NCBI RefSeq assembly: GCF_026625565.1 | Contig: NZ_CP112998.1 | Location: 3,970,501-4,034,500 of the forward strand | Origin: Dyadobacter pollutisoli | GTDB lineage: Bacteria > Bacteroidota > Bacteroidia > Cytophagales > Spirosomataceae | DNA length: 64,000 bases | Direction of reading: 5' to 3' | In this document: positions 25,345 to 34,955 of the stretch, one piece after another | How positions within the stretch are numbered: the first letter of the stretch is position 1 | How the letters are laid out: the number at the start of each line of letters is the position of its first letter | Translations under genes and position numbers: made by a program | The notes under the pieces: model-generated | Seen by the model: the letters and a program-made list of their open reading frames with translations, nothing else | What the model was told of the DNA's origin: nothing | The model's database searches: none

Positions 25345-26880
25345 TTAGTCCATTACATTGTTATCCAACCTGTTATCAATGTAAACAGCACCGATAATGA
25401 AGGAAAGCGCTGCAATTCCGATCGGATACCAAAGACCCGAAAGTGGTGTGGAGCCCGGAAACGAAGCGACCAAAGTTGCGATAAACGGTACCAGCCCGCC
25501 AAACACACCATTGCCAATGTGATAAGGCAGCGACATGGAAGTGTACCGGATCTGGGTCGGGAAAAGCTCCACCAAAAACGCCGCGATCGGCCCGTACACC
25601 ATAGTAACGAGCACTACCTGGAAAAACACGAGAAAAATGATCATGATATAGCCACTTCCCGAAAGCGTCACATCCTTGATCACTACTTGCGGCTCCGGCA
25701 TCGGCGCCAGTACATCTTCGGGGATGATTACCACATGAGATTCTTTGAATGTCATTCCGTTTTCCAACGTTTTGGAAACAGTGGTCGTGATCAGCGAATC
25801 CAGCTTTCCTTTCACCAGTCCTCGTTCTACCTCAGGTTGTGAGGCCGTTTTCAGTTGTGTTTTCTGAAACTCCTTTACATTGGTGGCATCAATAAAGTAC
25901 TGATAAATAGGTCGGTAGCAGATCACACCGAGCAGCATTCCGGTCAGCATGATCCATTTCCGGCCCACTTTATCACTCCAAGATCCGAAAATCACGAAGA
26001 ATGGTGTCGCAAATAAGATCGCCCAAAGGAGAATATAACGTGATTCGTTGAAGTCAAGCTTACAGGTATTTTCTAAAAAAGACTGCGCATAAAATTGGCC
26101 AGTGTACCACACAACACCCTGCCCCATCGTCGCTCCGAACAATGCGAGCAGTACCATTTTGAAATTGGCTTTCTTCTGAAAACTCTCCTTCAATGGATTC
26201 GCTGACACTTTACCTTCGGCTTTCAGTTTGGTAAAAACCGGGGACTCGTGCATTTTCATACGAATGTAAATGGACACCCCTACCAGTAAAATCGAGACCA
26301 GGAAAGGAATACGCCAGCCCCAGTCGGCAAATTTATCCGCGCCCAACAGGTTTTTAGTCAACACGATAACTCCCAGTGAAAGAAAGAGCCCAAGCGTAGC
26401 GGTAGTCTGGATCCAGCTTGTGAAAAACCCGCGTTTACCTACCGGCGCGTGTTCTGCAACGTAGGTTGCTGCCCCCCCGTACTCGCCTCCAAGCGCGAGC
26501 CCCTGTACGAGACGCAGGATCAAAACGAGGATCGGTGCCGCATAGCCAATGCTGGAATATGAAGGTATCAGCCCGATCAGAAAAGTGGAGCCGCCCATCA
26601 GCACAAGGGTAAGCAAAAATGTATATTTCCGGCCGATCAGGTCACCGAGACGGCCAAACACCAATGCCCCGAATGGACGCACGATAAAGCCGGCCGCAAA
26701 AATCGCCAATGTGTTAATTAACGCTGATGCACCGGCATCGCTCGGGAAAAGCTGTTGGCCAATGACGACGGCAAGGCTGCCAAAAATGTAGAAATCATAC
26801 CATTCAATGAGAGTACCTAAGGATGAAGCGGCGATTACCTGCGTAATGCTTTGGGTAACATTTTTGTCGGTGGAACGCAT
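25345..26880 (-). CDS. MFS transporter of the metabolite:H+ symporter (MHS) type with a large loop insertion
   Basis: 511-residue, 12-helix inner-membrane carrier. The MHS start (SSLGTLIEWYDFYIFGSLAVVIG) with the WYDF motif is diagnostic, and the MFS loop motif is present (GRLGDLIGRKYT). MHS members carry dicarboxylates, alpha-ketoglutarate, proline, shikimate and similar acids. An insertion of about 75 residues (about 330-405, Lys/Glu/Val-rich, KLDSLITTTVSKTLENG) interrupts the second half, which is unusual against the roughly 430-440-residue norm. The start at 26880 (MRSTDKN) removes a 16-codon extension that has no support. First gene of the operon with the small membrane protein and thiolase. 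Confidence 0.9.
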   Translation of the reverse strand: MRSTDKNVTQSITQVIAASSLGTLIEWYDFYIFGSLAVVIGQQLFPSDAGASALINTLAIFAAGFIVRPFGALVFGRLGDLIGRKYTFLLTLVLMGGSTFLIGLIPSYSSIGYAAPILVLILRLVQGLALGGEYGGAATYVAEHAPVGKRGFFTSWIQTTATLGLFLSLGVIVLTKNLLGADKFADWGWRIPFLVSILLVGVSIYIRMKMHESPVFTKLKAEGKVSANPLKESFQKKANFKMVLLALFGATMGQGVVWYTGQFYAQSFLENTCKLDFNESRYILLWAILFATPFFVIFGSWSDKVGRKWIMLTGMLLGVICYRPIYQYFIDATNVKEFQKTQLKTASQPEVERGLVKGKLDSLITTTVSKTLENGMTFKESHVVIIPEDVLAPMPEPQVVIKDVTLSGSGYIMIIFLVFFQVVLVTMVYGPIAAFLVELFPTQIRYTSMSLPYHIGNGVFGGLVPFIATLVASFPGSTPLSGLWYPIGIAALSFIIGAVYIDNRLDNNVMD

Positions 26881-26957
26881 GGGTTTGTGAAAGGTGAGGA
26901 ATAAACAATTTAGCTGAATAAGACACAACTAGCATTTCATTACTCATTCCAAAAAAT

Positions 26958-26991
26958 AAAAAGCCCTCAGGCTCTGTTCTGAGGGCTTTTT
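26958..26991 (-). terminator. Terminator after the acidic protein gene
   Basis: A perfect 13-bp stem (26958-26970 with 26979-26991) and an 8-base loop are flanked on the minus strand by a T-rich tract (reading TTTTTATTTTTT). It sits just past the stop of the acidic gene at 27014, so it fits minus-strand termination best; read on the plus strand it would have fewer Ts. It shields the MFS operon from upstream transcription. Confidence 0.88.
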
Positions 26992-27013
26992 ACCGGCGAT
27001 TAATCCCAAAAAA

Positions 27014-27286
27014 TTACATGTCTTCATCGTCATCCGCGTCGATGATCTCATCTCCGTCCTCAATCACTACCTCACGATCCTCTACATCATCATCGTCGAA
27101 TTCATCCACGACTGTATCGCCGGTCAGGTCTTCGTCTTCCTCATCATCATTGTCGCCTATCAGATCCGGGTCCTCCGCAACGGGACGGGTGGTTTGGGTA
27201 TTTTCCGGGTAATCCGGAAAAACCGGCGGCTCTATGATGGGTTTGCTGGTATCAGCAATAGCTGGTTCTCCTCTTTCTCGTATCAT
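27014..27286 (-). CDS. Very acidic, low-complexity small protein
   Basis: 90-residue protein with no signal and no recognised family. The first third is Pro-rich (AIADTSKPIIEPPVFPDYPE); residues about 37-90 are mostly Asp and Glu (for instance DNDDEEDEDL and DEFDDDDVEDRE). Such acidic tails bind cations or basic proteins, but nothing shows which. The gene has its own strong terminator, which supports expression. The antisense strand also holds an open frame rich in Ser codons; the minus-strand reading is preferred because of the terminator. Confidence 0.6.
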   Translation of the reverse strand: MIRERGEPAIADTSKPIIEPPVFPDYPENTQTTRPVAEDPDLIGDNDDEEDEDLTGDTVVDEFDDDDVEDREVVIEDGDEIIDADDDEDM

Positions 27287-27527
27287 GACATTTCAAGTTA
27301 AATGGTTTGTCAAAAAAAGTGTTTGCGCAGCATTCGTTAAATAATTATTCCAATGGCCTGATTTCATGTCATTCAAAAGATTCTGACGATAATCGTTAAC
27401 ACATCCCTAATCATTTGGTAAAATCTAAAAACCTAATGAAATTGCCTGCCCATCCACAACCACACCTGACTACAAATGACCACACTTTACTTTACCTGAT
27501 TTTTTTCCTGTCCTAACCCTTTCATTC

Positions 27528-28265
27528 ATGTTACAAAAAATTGCGCTCCTGTTCCTGGTGATGGCCGGAATCATGAACAGCTGCTATGCGTTTACCGGGA
27601 ATCCGGACTCTTCCCTGGTCATCAAGAAAACGACAGACTTCCAGGTAAACGGGGAAGGTACTGCGCCTAACTGGTCGGCTACACAATGGTTTGATATTAC
27701 CGTTCAGAAAGGCCCGAACCAGCCAGCGCCCGGCAAAGCATTCCCTACTAAGGTCAAGATCATGTATTCCGACAAAGGCGTCTACTTTCTTTTCGACTGT
27801 ACCGATCAGCGGCTCACGTCCACCATTATGGAAGATTTCGGCGCATTGTTCAAAGAAGATGTGGTGGAAGTATTCCTCTGGCCGGACACTACCGTCCCCA
27901 TTTACCTGGAATACGAAGTCTCACCACTCAATTACGAGCTACCGATACTGGTGCCCAACATGAATGGCAAGGCACAAGGCTGGAAACCATGGCATTATGA
28001 CGACCGAAACAGGGTTCAGCACGCCACCAGTGCACAAGGTGGGCAGAAAAAAAGCATGGCGGCAGTGGAAGGCTGGAAAGCTGAATTTTTTATTCCCTAC
28101 GTGTTAATGAACCCGATCGTGCCGTCCATTCCCAAATCGGGCACAAAATGGCGCGGCAACTTTTACCGCATCGACTACGATTCTGAAACCGCTTACTATT
28201 CCTGGCAAAAAACCGGCGGCAGTTTCCACGAATTCAAAAAGTTCGGCACATTAATTTTTGAATAA
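27528..28265 (+). CDS. Exported carbohydrate-binding family 9-like protein
   Basis: 245-residue protein with a Sec signal (about 1-22, SCYAFTG). The remainder resembles the CBM9-like / DOMON-type beta-sandwich seen in many Bacteroidota secreted proteins: a first strand with bound-substrate residues (NWSATQWFDIT), then KIMYSDKGVYFLFDCTDQ and EDVVEVFLWPD, and WKAEFFIPYVLM near the end. It likely binds a mono- or oligosaccharide or a related ligand. It precedes the lactonase gene by 22 bp, forming a two-gene unit. Confidence 0.8.
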   Translation: MLQKIALLFLVMAGIMNSCYAFTGNPDSSLVIKKTTDFQVNGEGTAPNWSATQWFDITVQKGPNQPAPGKAFPTKVKIMYSDKGVYFLFDCTDQRLTSTIMEDFGALFKEDVVEVFLWPDTTVPIYLEYEVSPLNYELPILVPNMNGKAQGWKPWHYDDRNRVQHATSAQGGQKKSMAAVEGWKAEFFIPYVLMNPIVPSIPKSGTKWRGNFYRIDYDSETAYYSWQKTGGSFHEFKKFGTLIFE

Positions 28266-28287
28266 CAACCATTTCAATGAGTAAACC

Positions 28288-29394
28288 ATGAAACAAACCA
28301 TTCTTACATTTGTCTGCTTACTGACCGCAATCATGACTTTTGCACAAACATCCAAAACCAAAGAAATCTTATACATAGGCACTTACACGCAAAAAGGTGA
28401 GGGCATATATGTATACGAGTTCGACCGTAGTGATTACTCATTCAAGGAATTACAGGTAATCACAAGTAAAACCAGCCCGTCATTTCTGGAATTTCATCCG
28501 AACAAAAAGTATTTGTACGCTGCCAATGAAGGCAACAATACGGTATCAGCCTACGCCATCGACCCGGCAACCGCGAAACTAACTGCATTGAACGCGCAAC
28601 CTTCATTAGGTAAAGGTCCTTGCCACGTCAGTGTAGACCCAAAAGGACGTTTTTTATATGTTTCCAACTACGGCAGCGGGCAGCTGGGTGTGTATCTGCT
28701 GAATGCTGACGGTACCATCGGCGCGGCCGCAGACTCCATCCAGGACAAAGGAAATCCTTCACAAAAACCTCATATGCACTCTGTTATCCCGTCAGCAGAT
28801 GGTAAATTCATTTACGCGTCTGACCTGGGTATTGACAAGATCATGGTGTACTCGGTAGACCAAAAAACGGGCAAGCTGACACCTGGTGCAGTACCTTATG
28901 CAGAAGTGAAAGCAGGCGATGGCCCGCGCCATTTTGCGATCCATCCTAATGGTAACTTCGGCTACTCCGCTTGCGAACTTGCTTCCGTTGTCAATTCATT
29001 TTCAATCGTGAAAGGCTCCGGCGCATTGGTCCCGTTGGAGCGCGTGACCATGCTTCCGGGTGATTTTACAGGAAAAAGCTATGCGGCAGACATTCATTTT
29101 TCGCCGGACGGCAAATTCCTTTACGCCTCCAACCGCGGTCACGAAAGCCTTGCTATTTACGGAGTTAATGCCAAAACGGGTAAGCTGACGGTGGCAGGAC
29201 ATGCCGAAACGCACGGCAAGCATCCACGTAATTTTTTAGTAGATCAAAAAGGAGAATTTGTGATCGCTACGAACCGTGACAACGACAATGTCGTGTTTTT
29301 TAAGAGAAATAGTTCGACAGGACAATTGACTTATACCGGGAAAGAAATCAGCATACCTACACCGGTTTGCGTAAAACAGCTTTTCCTGAACTAA
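28288..29394 (+). CDS. Exported 6-phosphogluconolactonase-type (seven-bladed propeller) lactonase-like protein
   Basis: 368-residue beta-propeller of the lactonase family with a Sec signal (about 1-20, ending TFAQ). Repeated blade motifs such as FLYVSNYGSGQLGVY, RHFAIHPNGNFGY and FLYASNRGHESLAIY are clear, as is the first blade YIGTYTQKGEGIYVYE. Export argues against pentose-phosphate work; it probably opens sugar lactones outside the inner membrane or is a binding propeller. It follows the CBM9-like gene and is closed by a 16-bp inverted repeat. Confidence 0.88.
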   Translation: MKQTILTFVCLLTAIMTFAQTSKTKEILYIGTYTQKGEGIYVYEFDRSDYSFKELQVITSKTSPSFLEFHPNKKYLYAANEGNNTVSAYAIDPATAKLTALNAQPSLGKGPCHVSVDPKGRFLYVSNYGSGQLGVYLLNADGTIGAAADSIQDKGNPSQKPHMHSVIPSADGKFIYASDLGIDKIMVYSVDQKTGKLTPGAVPYAEVKAGDGPRHFAIHPNGNFGYSACELASVVNSFSIVKGSGALVPLERVTMLPGDFTGKSYAADIHFSPDGKFLYASNRGHESLAIYGVNAKTGKLTVAGHAETHGKHPRNFLVDQKGEFVIATNRDNDNVVFFKRNSSTGQLTYTGKEISIPTPVCVKQLFLN

Positions 29395-29429
29395 CCCAGT
29401 TCGAGGTTAAACAAAGAACATTCAATTCG

Positions 29430-29474
29430 ATAACCATTGAAATGACCGTCTGAGACAATCATTTCAATGGTTAT
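29430..29474 (+). terminator. Long hairpin after the lactonase gene
   Basis: A perfect 16-bp inverted repeat (29430-29445 with 29459-29474; ATAACCATTGAAATGA against its complement) has a 13-base loop. It lies 35 bp beyond the lactonase stop, followed by a weak T-rich tract (TACTTTATAC). It probably ends the CBM9/lactonase unit. The remaining 200 bp to the sigma gene are AT-rich; I see no other structure there. Confidence 0.65.
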
Positions 29475-29689
29475 TACTTTATACAATCCATTCTTCTCGC
29501 TCAGAAACCGGTTACACAATTCTTCTTCATATTCAAAATAACACCAAATAAAATATTACTATTTTAATTTTTTGCGAAAAATTAGTCTGCATTCAAATCA
29601 AAATCGTAATATTGCCAAATCACTCCCGGCATCTGATCACATTGAACCATTCACAGGAATTACCGATACCATTTTAGCAATAGCAGTTT

Positions 29690-30232
29690 ATGATTAACGG
29701 CCAGGATGACCTACTTCTCATTTCGCTGATCAAACAGGGAAACAACCGCGCGCTGGACAGTCTTTTCCGAAAATACTATTATTCATTGTGTCGTTTTGCT
29801 ACTTACCTGAGCAATCGTACAGATCTCGCCGAGGAAATCGTAGCCGATGTATTTTTCAGGATTTGGGAAAAAAGAGAAACCATTACCGTTGAAAAAAACG
29901 TTCGTTCCTACCTGTTTACGGCCACCCGGCACACCTGTATCAACTACATGAAGCAGGAAAAGCACATCATGGAGGAATTGAGTGAAGATCTGGTGGAAGA
30001 AACCCCCGGCCCGGACGATGAGCTGATGTACCACGAACTTGAATCCCGCATTACCGATCTGATCAATTTCCTGCCCCAAAAAAGAAAAGCCATTTTTCAA
30101 CTGAACCGCTTCGAAGGTTTCACCTACAACGAAATTGCAGAAATCCTTTCCCTTTCGTCCAAAACGATAGAAAATCAAATGGGTAAGGCCATCAAGCAAC
30201 TGAAACTTCTGCAAAAAACTTATCAGATCTAA
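29690..30232 (+). CDS. ECF RNA polymerase sigma factor (FecI-type)
   Basis: 180-residue sigma-70 family factor. Region 2 is at about 20-85 (DSLFRKYYYSLCRFA, then AEEIVADVFFRIWEKRETI, the ExVxxxFxxIW signature), region 4 at about 120-175 (LPQKRKAIFQLNRFEGFTYNEIAEILSLS, then KTIENQMGKAIKQLK). It directs transcription of its SusCD locus. FecR lies 70 bp downstream, then SusC with an STN domain, so the full trans-envelope signalling set is present and the system is likely induced when the substrate binds the SusC. Confidence 0.93.
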   Translation: MINGQDDLLLISLIKQGNNRALDSLFRKYYYSLCRFATYLSNRTDLAEEIVADVFFRIWEKRETITVEKNVRSYLFTATRHTCINYMKQEKHIMEELSEDLVEETPGPDDELMYHELESRITDLINFLPQKRKAIFQLNRFEGFTYNEIAEILSLSSKTIENQMGKAIKQLKLLQKTYQI

Positions 30233-30301
30233 AAAATATTCTGACAGGATGGGGGTACCCCTATTTTTTATTTGTCCTAACATTAGCAAGCACCCAATTT
30301 G

Positions 30302-31339
30302 ATGTCCGATCACACACCATGGCCCCTGATCGCCAAATATTTAGCAGGCGAATGTAGTCCGGAAGAAAAACTGGCTATGGAATGGTGGCTTGAAAATTAC
30401 GATAACCACCAGCTGTTCAAGCAGATACAGTCAGCCTGGCAGAATGAACAAGAACCGGCACCCGAACCCGAATTCAATGCAGAAAGCGGGCTGGCCCGAC
30501 TTAATTCACTGATTTCAGAGGCTGACAGCAGCGCCGACGAACCTGTTGAAAAACGATTTAACTATTTCAAAATCAGCTCCTGGATGGCCGCAGCCAGCGT
30601 GGCTGTACTGATAGGGCTGGGTTATTTCTTTGTCAATAAAAACAATGAAAAGAAAACGCTTACCCGGCTTGACTACAGTGAAAAAGTGAGTGGAAAAGAC
30701 GAAATCGTAAAGCTCGTGTTACCCGACGGGTCGGAAGTATGGTTGAACAAAAACAGTAAGATCGCTTATCCAAAAGCATTTGAAGCAGACCAAAGAGAGG
30801 TTTATCTGGAAGGAGAGGCATTTTTTGAAGTAGTACCCAATCCTTCCAAGCCATTTATAGTGCACAGCGATAAAGTTTCGACACGAGTACTGGGGACTTC
30901 ATTCAATGTGAAAGCGTACAAAGGCGATGAGCTGGCATCGGTGTCGGTAGCGACGGGAAAAGTAGAGGTAAGCAAGGAGATCGAAAGGGGAACGTCCATC
31001 CGGATCACCCAGCTGACACCTCAACAGGAACTGGTAATCAACACCGAAAAAGACGAAACGTATATCGATATCGTTAGCACGTTCGACATTGGTGGCTGGC
31101 GGAGAGATCCGCTGGTTTTCAGAAACAATACGTATACCGAAGTGATCGCCAGTTTGGAAAAGCAATATAATGTCACGATTGACCTGAAAAACAAGAATCT
31201 CAGTCAATGCAGGGTAATGGCCAGCTTTAATGAGGGTGCAAACCTGAAAAGCGTTTTAGAATTGTTAAGCATCTCCAATTCATTCCGTTACACGATCGAC
31301 GGAAGCCAGGTCACGATCCTGGGCGGTGTGTGCAGATAA
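30302..31339 (+). CDS. FecR-type anti-sigma factor
   Basis: 345-residue single-pass inner-membrane protein. A cytoplasmic helical domain with the FecR_N pattern (AKYLAGECSPEEKLAMEWWLEN) is followed by a transmembrane helix (about 95-113), and a periplasmic beta-rich FecR domain (VKLVLPDGSEVWLNKNSKIAYPKAF, then EVYLEGEAFFEV and the TRVLGTSFNVKAY strand). The C-terminus holds a small STN-like ferredoxin-fold extension (VIASLEKQYNVTIDL). ATG at 30302 is preferred to the TTG one codon before it. It pairs with the adjacent ECF sigma and the SusC at 31486. Confidence 0.93.
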   Translation: MSDHTPWPLIAKYLAGECSPEEKLAMEWWLENYDNHQLFKQIQSAWQNEQEPAPEPEFNAESGLARLNSLISEADSSADEPVEKRFNYFKISSWMAAASVAVLIGLGYFFVNKNNEKKTLTRLDYSEKVSGKDEIVKLVLPDGSEVWLNKNSKIAYPKAFEADQREVYLEGEAFFEVVPNPSKPFIVHSDKVSTRVLGTSFNVKAYKGDELASVSVATGKVEVSKEIERGTSIRITQLTPQQELVINTEKDETYIDIVSTFDIGGWRRDPLVFRNNTYTEVIASLEKQYNVTIDLKNKNLSQCRVMASFNEGANLKSVLELLSISNSFRYTIDGSQVTILGGVCR

Positions 31340-31485
31340 CGTAGCAACCAAAAATGTATGATATATCCGCCACGTGGCTAACTACCCGACGGCCGGAACG
31401 TGTAAATGGCAATTTACCGGACAGACGTAGTATGTAATTCCTAGTCCCTTAGTTCAATTTAACCTTTCTATTATTACTCAATCTT

Positions 31486-34400
31486 ATGACACAATTGTTA
31501 CCCACACAACCGCCACATGTCGTCAGCCGGCAGTGGCAATTCATTACGCTGATGATCGCATTACTGCTGATCGTCCGGCCTGTTTTCGCGATGGAACCCG
31601 GTTCGGTACAAAGTATTGAGGAAGTGAAAATTTCGCTTTTCCTGAAAGATGCCAGCCTGCAGAAAGCATTTATCGCCATTGAAAAAAAGAGTGATTTCAA
31701 GTTTGTAACGAGCATTGAGCGCATCGATAAGAAGAAAAAAGTCTCTGTATCGATTGAAAACAAAACGGTAAAAGAGGTACTGGAAACAATACTGGCAGGT
31801 ACCGGATTGGGATACACGCAGGTCAACAACAACATCATCATCAACAACAAACCCGTTTCCCGGGCAACTTCTGTAGAAAAAGTCGAGGCACCAGCTGCTG
31901 CCCAGACATTGGCTAAGGAAGTTGCAGGAACCGTGAAGGATATCAAAGGTGCCGGGATTCCGGGTACCAATATCCTGGTGAAAGGAACGACCGTTGGAAC
32001 CAGCACTAATACCGACGGAAAGTACGCTATTAATGTAGCTGACGACAATTCGGTACTGATTTTTTCTTCGATCGGTTACATCAGCCAGGAGATTAATGTA
32101 GGAAGCCGCACGTCGATCGACATTGTTTTGCAGGAGGATGTTAAAATATTGGGTGAAGTGGTCGTTACCGCCCTGGGTATCGAAAAAGATGCGAAAAGTG
32201 TGACCTACGCGCAGCAGAATGTGGGTGGCGAGGAGCTTACAAGAGTGAAGGACCCGAACATGATCAATTCCCTGGCGGGTAAGGCTGCGGGTGTGGTGAT
32301 TACCAAAGGTACAGGCGGCCCCGGTTCTTCCTCCAAAGTGCTTTTGCGTGGTAACAAATCCATTACCGGCAACAACCAGCCATTGTATGTGATCGACGGT
32401 ATCCCGATGAATGCAGCCAACAGCGCGCAGGGAACCACATTGTTTGACACAAGGGATGCGGGTGACGCGATCTCCAACCTGAACCCGGAAGACATTGAAA
32501 ACATCAGTATCCTCAAAGGTGCCTCTGCTGCGGCCTTGTACGGAAGCCAGGCGGCCAATGGTGTGATATTGGTTACCACCAAAAAAGGCCGCAAAGGATT
32601 TTCATCGATCAATTTCTCTTCCAGTGCCAATTTCGAGAACCCGATCGCATTGCCGCAGGTACAAACTACCTATGGACAAGGCTACGGCGGTGTTGCCAAT
32701 ACAGCTGTAAACGATAGCTGGGGGCCAAAAATCACCAACGGCAGCGATAAGCATTTGAAGGATTTTTTTGAAACCGGCAAGACATTCGTAAACAGCCTTT
32801 CCATTACCAATGGTAACGATATCGGCCAGTTTTATGTGTCCTATGCCAATACCAAGGCCAATGGTATCGTACCTGAGAATGATTACAAAAGACATAACAT
32901 TAACCTGCGCGGCACAACTCAGTTGTTCAACAACAAACTTTCGCTCGACGCTTCTGTGAATTATATCGAACAAAAAGTTTACAATCGTCCGCAAGCCGGA
33001 TTCTATTTCAGCCCTATTTTCAGTCTTTATCTGTTCCCTACCGGAGATGATTTTTCCAAATACAGCGGCAACAATTACCAGAAGTGGGACTCCAACCGCC
33101 TGATGAATGTACAGAACTGGCCTTACATTAAAAACGAAGCCAGCTCCAACCAGAACCCTTACTGGCTGGCTAACAAGAACCAGACTGATCAGTTCAGAAG
33201 CAGGACGATATACGCCATGTCTGCGAAATGGGCGCTCACCGACTGGCTGAATTTGCAGGGACGCGCTACTTACGACAAGGTTCAGGACAGCTTTGAACTT
33301 CGCCAATATGCTTCCTCCGATGCGACATTGGTGGGTAGTAATGGTGGTTATCGTAAAAACCTGACCAATACCGACCAACTGTATTCCGACATTTTGCTGA
33401 GCGGGACCAAAACTTTCGGAAAAGACCTGTTCCTATCCGCTACCCTCGGTTTCAGCAATACGCAGAATACTTTTTACGACCTGAATGTGGGAAATAATGG
33501 TGCAACAAACACATTGTCGTACCCTAACTACTTCTCGGTGTACGCTTTGCAGAGTCAGACCGGTCAGGGATTTTTTAATGCAACTGAAAGTCTTCAAAAG
33601 AGATTATCGCAGGCATTTTTCGGAACTGCCACGGTGGGTTATAAAGAAACAGTGTTCCTGGACGTGACCGCGAGAAAAGAATGGTCGTCCACTGTGAACC
33701 AGTCTTTCTTCTACCCGTCCGTCGGTTTGTCCTACGTTTTGACAGAAAACCTGAAACCGAGCGATATCCTGTCATTTGCCAAAGTACGGGCATCGTATGC
33801 AGAAGTAGGTAATGCGCTGCCATTTGGTTTTGCCAACTGGACGCCTCCATACACACTTTCCAATGATGAGAACGTGAACGGACGCAGTAACCTGCCATTC
33901 TTCAACGGAAATGATACATTGAACCTGAAACCTGAAAGAACCCGCTCTTATGAGATCGGTACAGAGCTGAAATTGTTCAAAAATAAGTTGAACGTAAATT
34001 TCACTTACTACAATGCTACTACTTACGACCAGGTTTTCCAGATCCTGGCCCCTCCTGGATCGGGCGCTACGAACTTCTACATCAATGGAGGTACCATCCG
34101 CAACAAGGGATTTGAGTCGACGATCAGCTATAATGCAGAACTGGGCGAAGGTATCAGCTGGACGCCGGGGCTTAATTTTTCAAGAAACGTAAATCAGATC
34201 AGGGAGCTCAGCAACTTATTGACATCCAACTGGTTTGTACTTCAAGCGAGTGGAAGTACCAGGATGCTGCAGCTGTTTTTGACAAAACCGGGCATTCCTA
34301 ATTTGGGCGGTCGCGAGTACGGTTCCTACGGTGATATGTTTGGTAAAACATACCAGAGGGACGAGAATGGCAACATTAAGTACAATGAAACCACTGGCTT

Positions 34401-34944
34401 GCCATTACTTTCCGCCGGAACAGACCAGTATCTCGGCAACGCAAACCCTAAATTCCTGATGGGCTTCAATAACCAGTTCAAATACAAAAACGCAACACTT
34501 TCCTTCCTGGTTGACGGACGCTTCGGAGGCAAAATCGCGTCGATGACCGAACAATGGCTGGATTTCAAAGGCATTTCCAAAAGATCAGGTGATGCCCGCG
34601 ACGCCGGTGGTGTGATGGTGAATGGCAAACAGATCGCTGCCGAAACCTACTACAACTTTATCTCGGGTAAAGGTGATGTTGCCGCGGCAGCCGAAGAATA
34701 CATGTTCAGCGCTACCAATGTGCGTCTGAGAGAACTGGCGCTGGGTTATACATTTCCGAAAGTTTCCAAAGCGATTAAAGATATCAGCGTGTCATTCATT
34801 AGCAGAAACCTTTTCTTCTTCTATAAAGACGCGCCGTTTGACCCCGAAGTGAGCATTACCACTGCCAACAGCATGCAGGGAATCGAAGGATTTAGCATTC
34901 CTGCCACCCGTTCTTATGGTTTTACCGTTCGTGCAACCTTCTAA
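31486..34944 (+). CDS. SusC-family TonB-dependent transducer with STN domain
   Basis: 1152-residue outer-membrane receptor. The order is: Sec signal (about 17-36), STN domain (about 45-120, SLFLKDASLQKAFIAIEKKS) that contacts FecR, carboxypeptidase-like beta-sandwich (about 146-225), plug (about 230-350, LGEVVVTALGIEKDAKS, LYVIDGIPMN, SILKGASAAALYGSQAANG), and a barrel ending in an aromatic residue (TVRATF). The STN domain shows regulated uptake through the preceding sigma/FecR pair. SusD follows after 11 bp. The substrate presumably feeds the periplasmic enzymes encoded downstream. Confidence 0.95.
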   Translation: MTQLLPTQPPHVVSRQWQFITLMIALLLIVRPVFAMEPGSVQSIEEVKISLFLKDASLQKAFIAIEKKSDFKFVTSIERIDKKKKVSVSIENKTVKEVLETILAGTGLGYTQVNNNIIINNKPVSRATSVEKVEAPAAAQTLAKEVAGTVKDIKGAGIPGTNILVKGTTVGTSTNTDGKYAINVADDNSVLIFSSIGYISQEINVGSRTSIDIVLQEDVKILGEVVVTALGIEKDAKSVTYAQQNVGGEELTRVKDPNMINSLAGKAAGVVITKGTGGPGSSSKVLLRGNKSITGNNQPLYVIDGIPMNAANSAQGTTLFDTRDAGDAISNLNPEDIENISILKGASAAALYGSQAANGVILVTTKKGRKGFSSINFSSSANFENPIALPQVQTTYGQGYGGVANTAVNDSWGPKITNGSDKHLKDFFETGKTFVNSLSITNGNDIGQFYVSYANTKANGIVPENDYKRHNINLRGTTQLFNNKLSLDASVNYIEQKVYNRPQAGFYFSPIFSLYLFPTGDDFSKYSGNNYQKWDSNRLMNVQNWPYIKNEASSNQNPYWLANKNQTDQFRSRTIYAMSAKWALTDWLNLQGRATYDKVQDSFELRQYASSDATLVGSNGGYRKNLTNTDQLYSDILLSGTKTFGKDLFLSATLGFSNTQNTFYDLNVGNNGATNTLSYPNYFSVYALQSQTGQGFFNATESLQKRLSQAFFGTATVGYKETVFLDVTARKEWSSTVNQSFFYPSVGLSYVLTENLKPSDILSFAKVRASYAEVGNALPFGFANWTPPYTLSNDENVNGRSNLPFFNGNDTLNLKPERTRSYEIGTELKLFKNKLNVNFTYYNATTYDQVFQILAPPGSGATNFYINGGTIRNKGFESTISYNAELGEGISWTPGLNFSRNVNQIRELSNLLTSNWFVLQASGSTRMLQLFLTKPGIPNLGGREYGSYGDMFGKTYQRDENGNIKYNETTGLPLLSAGTDQYLGNANPKFLMGFNNQFKYKNATLSFLVDGRFGGKIASMTEQWLDFKGISKRSGDARDAGGVMVNGKQIAAETYYNFISGKGDVAAAAEEYMFSATNVRLRELALGYTFPKVSKAIKDISVSFISRNLFFFYKDAPFDPEVSITTANSMQGIEGFSIPATRSYGFTVRATF

Positions 34945-34955
34945 CTATCATTCCA

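Noticed and set aside
27018..27212. Plus-strand Ser-rich open frame
   Set aside because: It is the antisense of the acidic protein's Asp/Glu codons; the terminator supports the minus-strand gene.
31369..31378. GCCACGTGGC palindrome upstream of the second SusC
   Set aside because: A 10-bp palindrome in a 147-bp leader can be chance; no second site or promoter context supports an operator.
32602..33378. Minus-strand open frame of about 258 codons opposite SusC
   Set aside because: It lies wholly opposite the SusC barrel with no domain or own signals; frame shadow.
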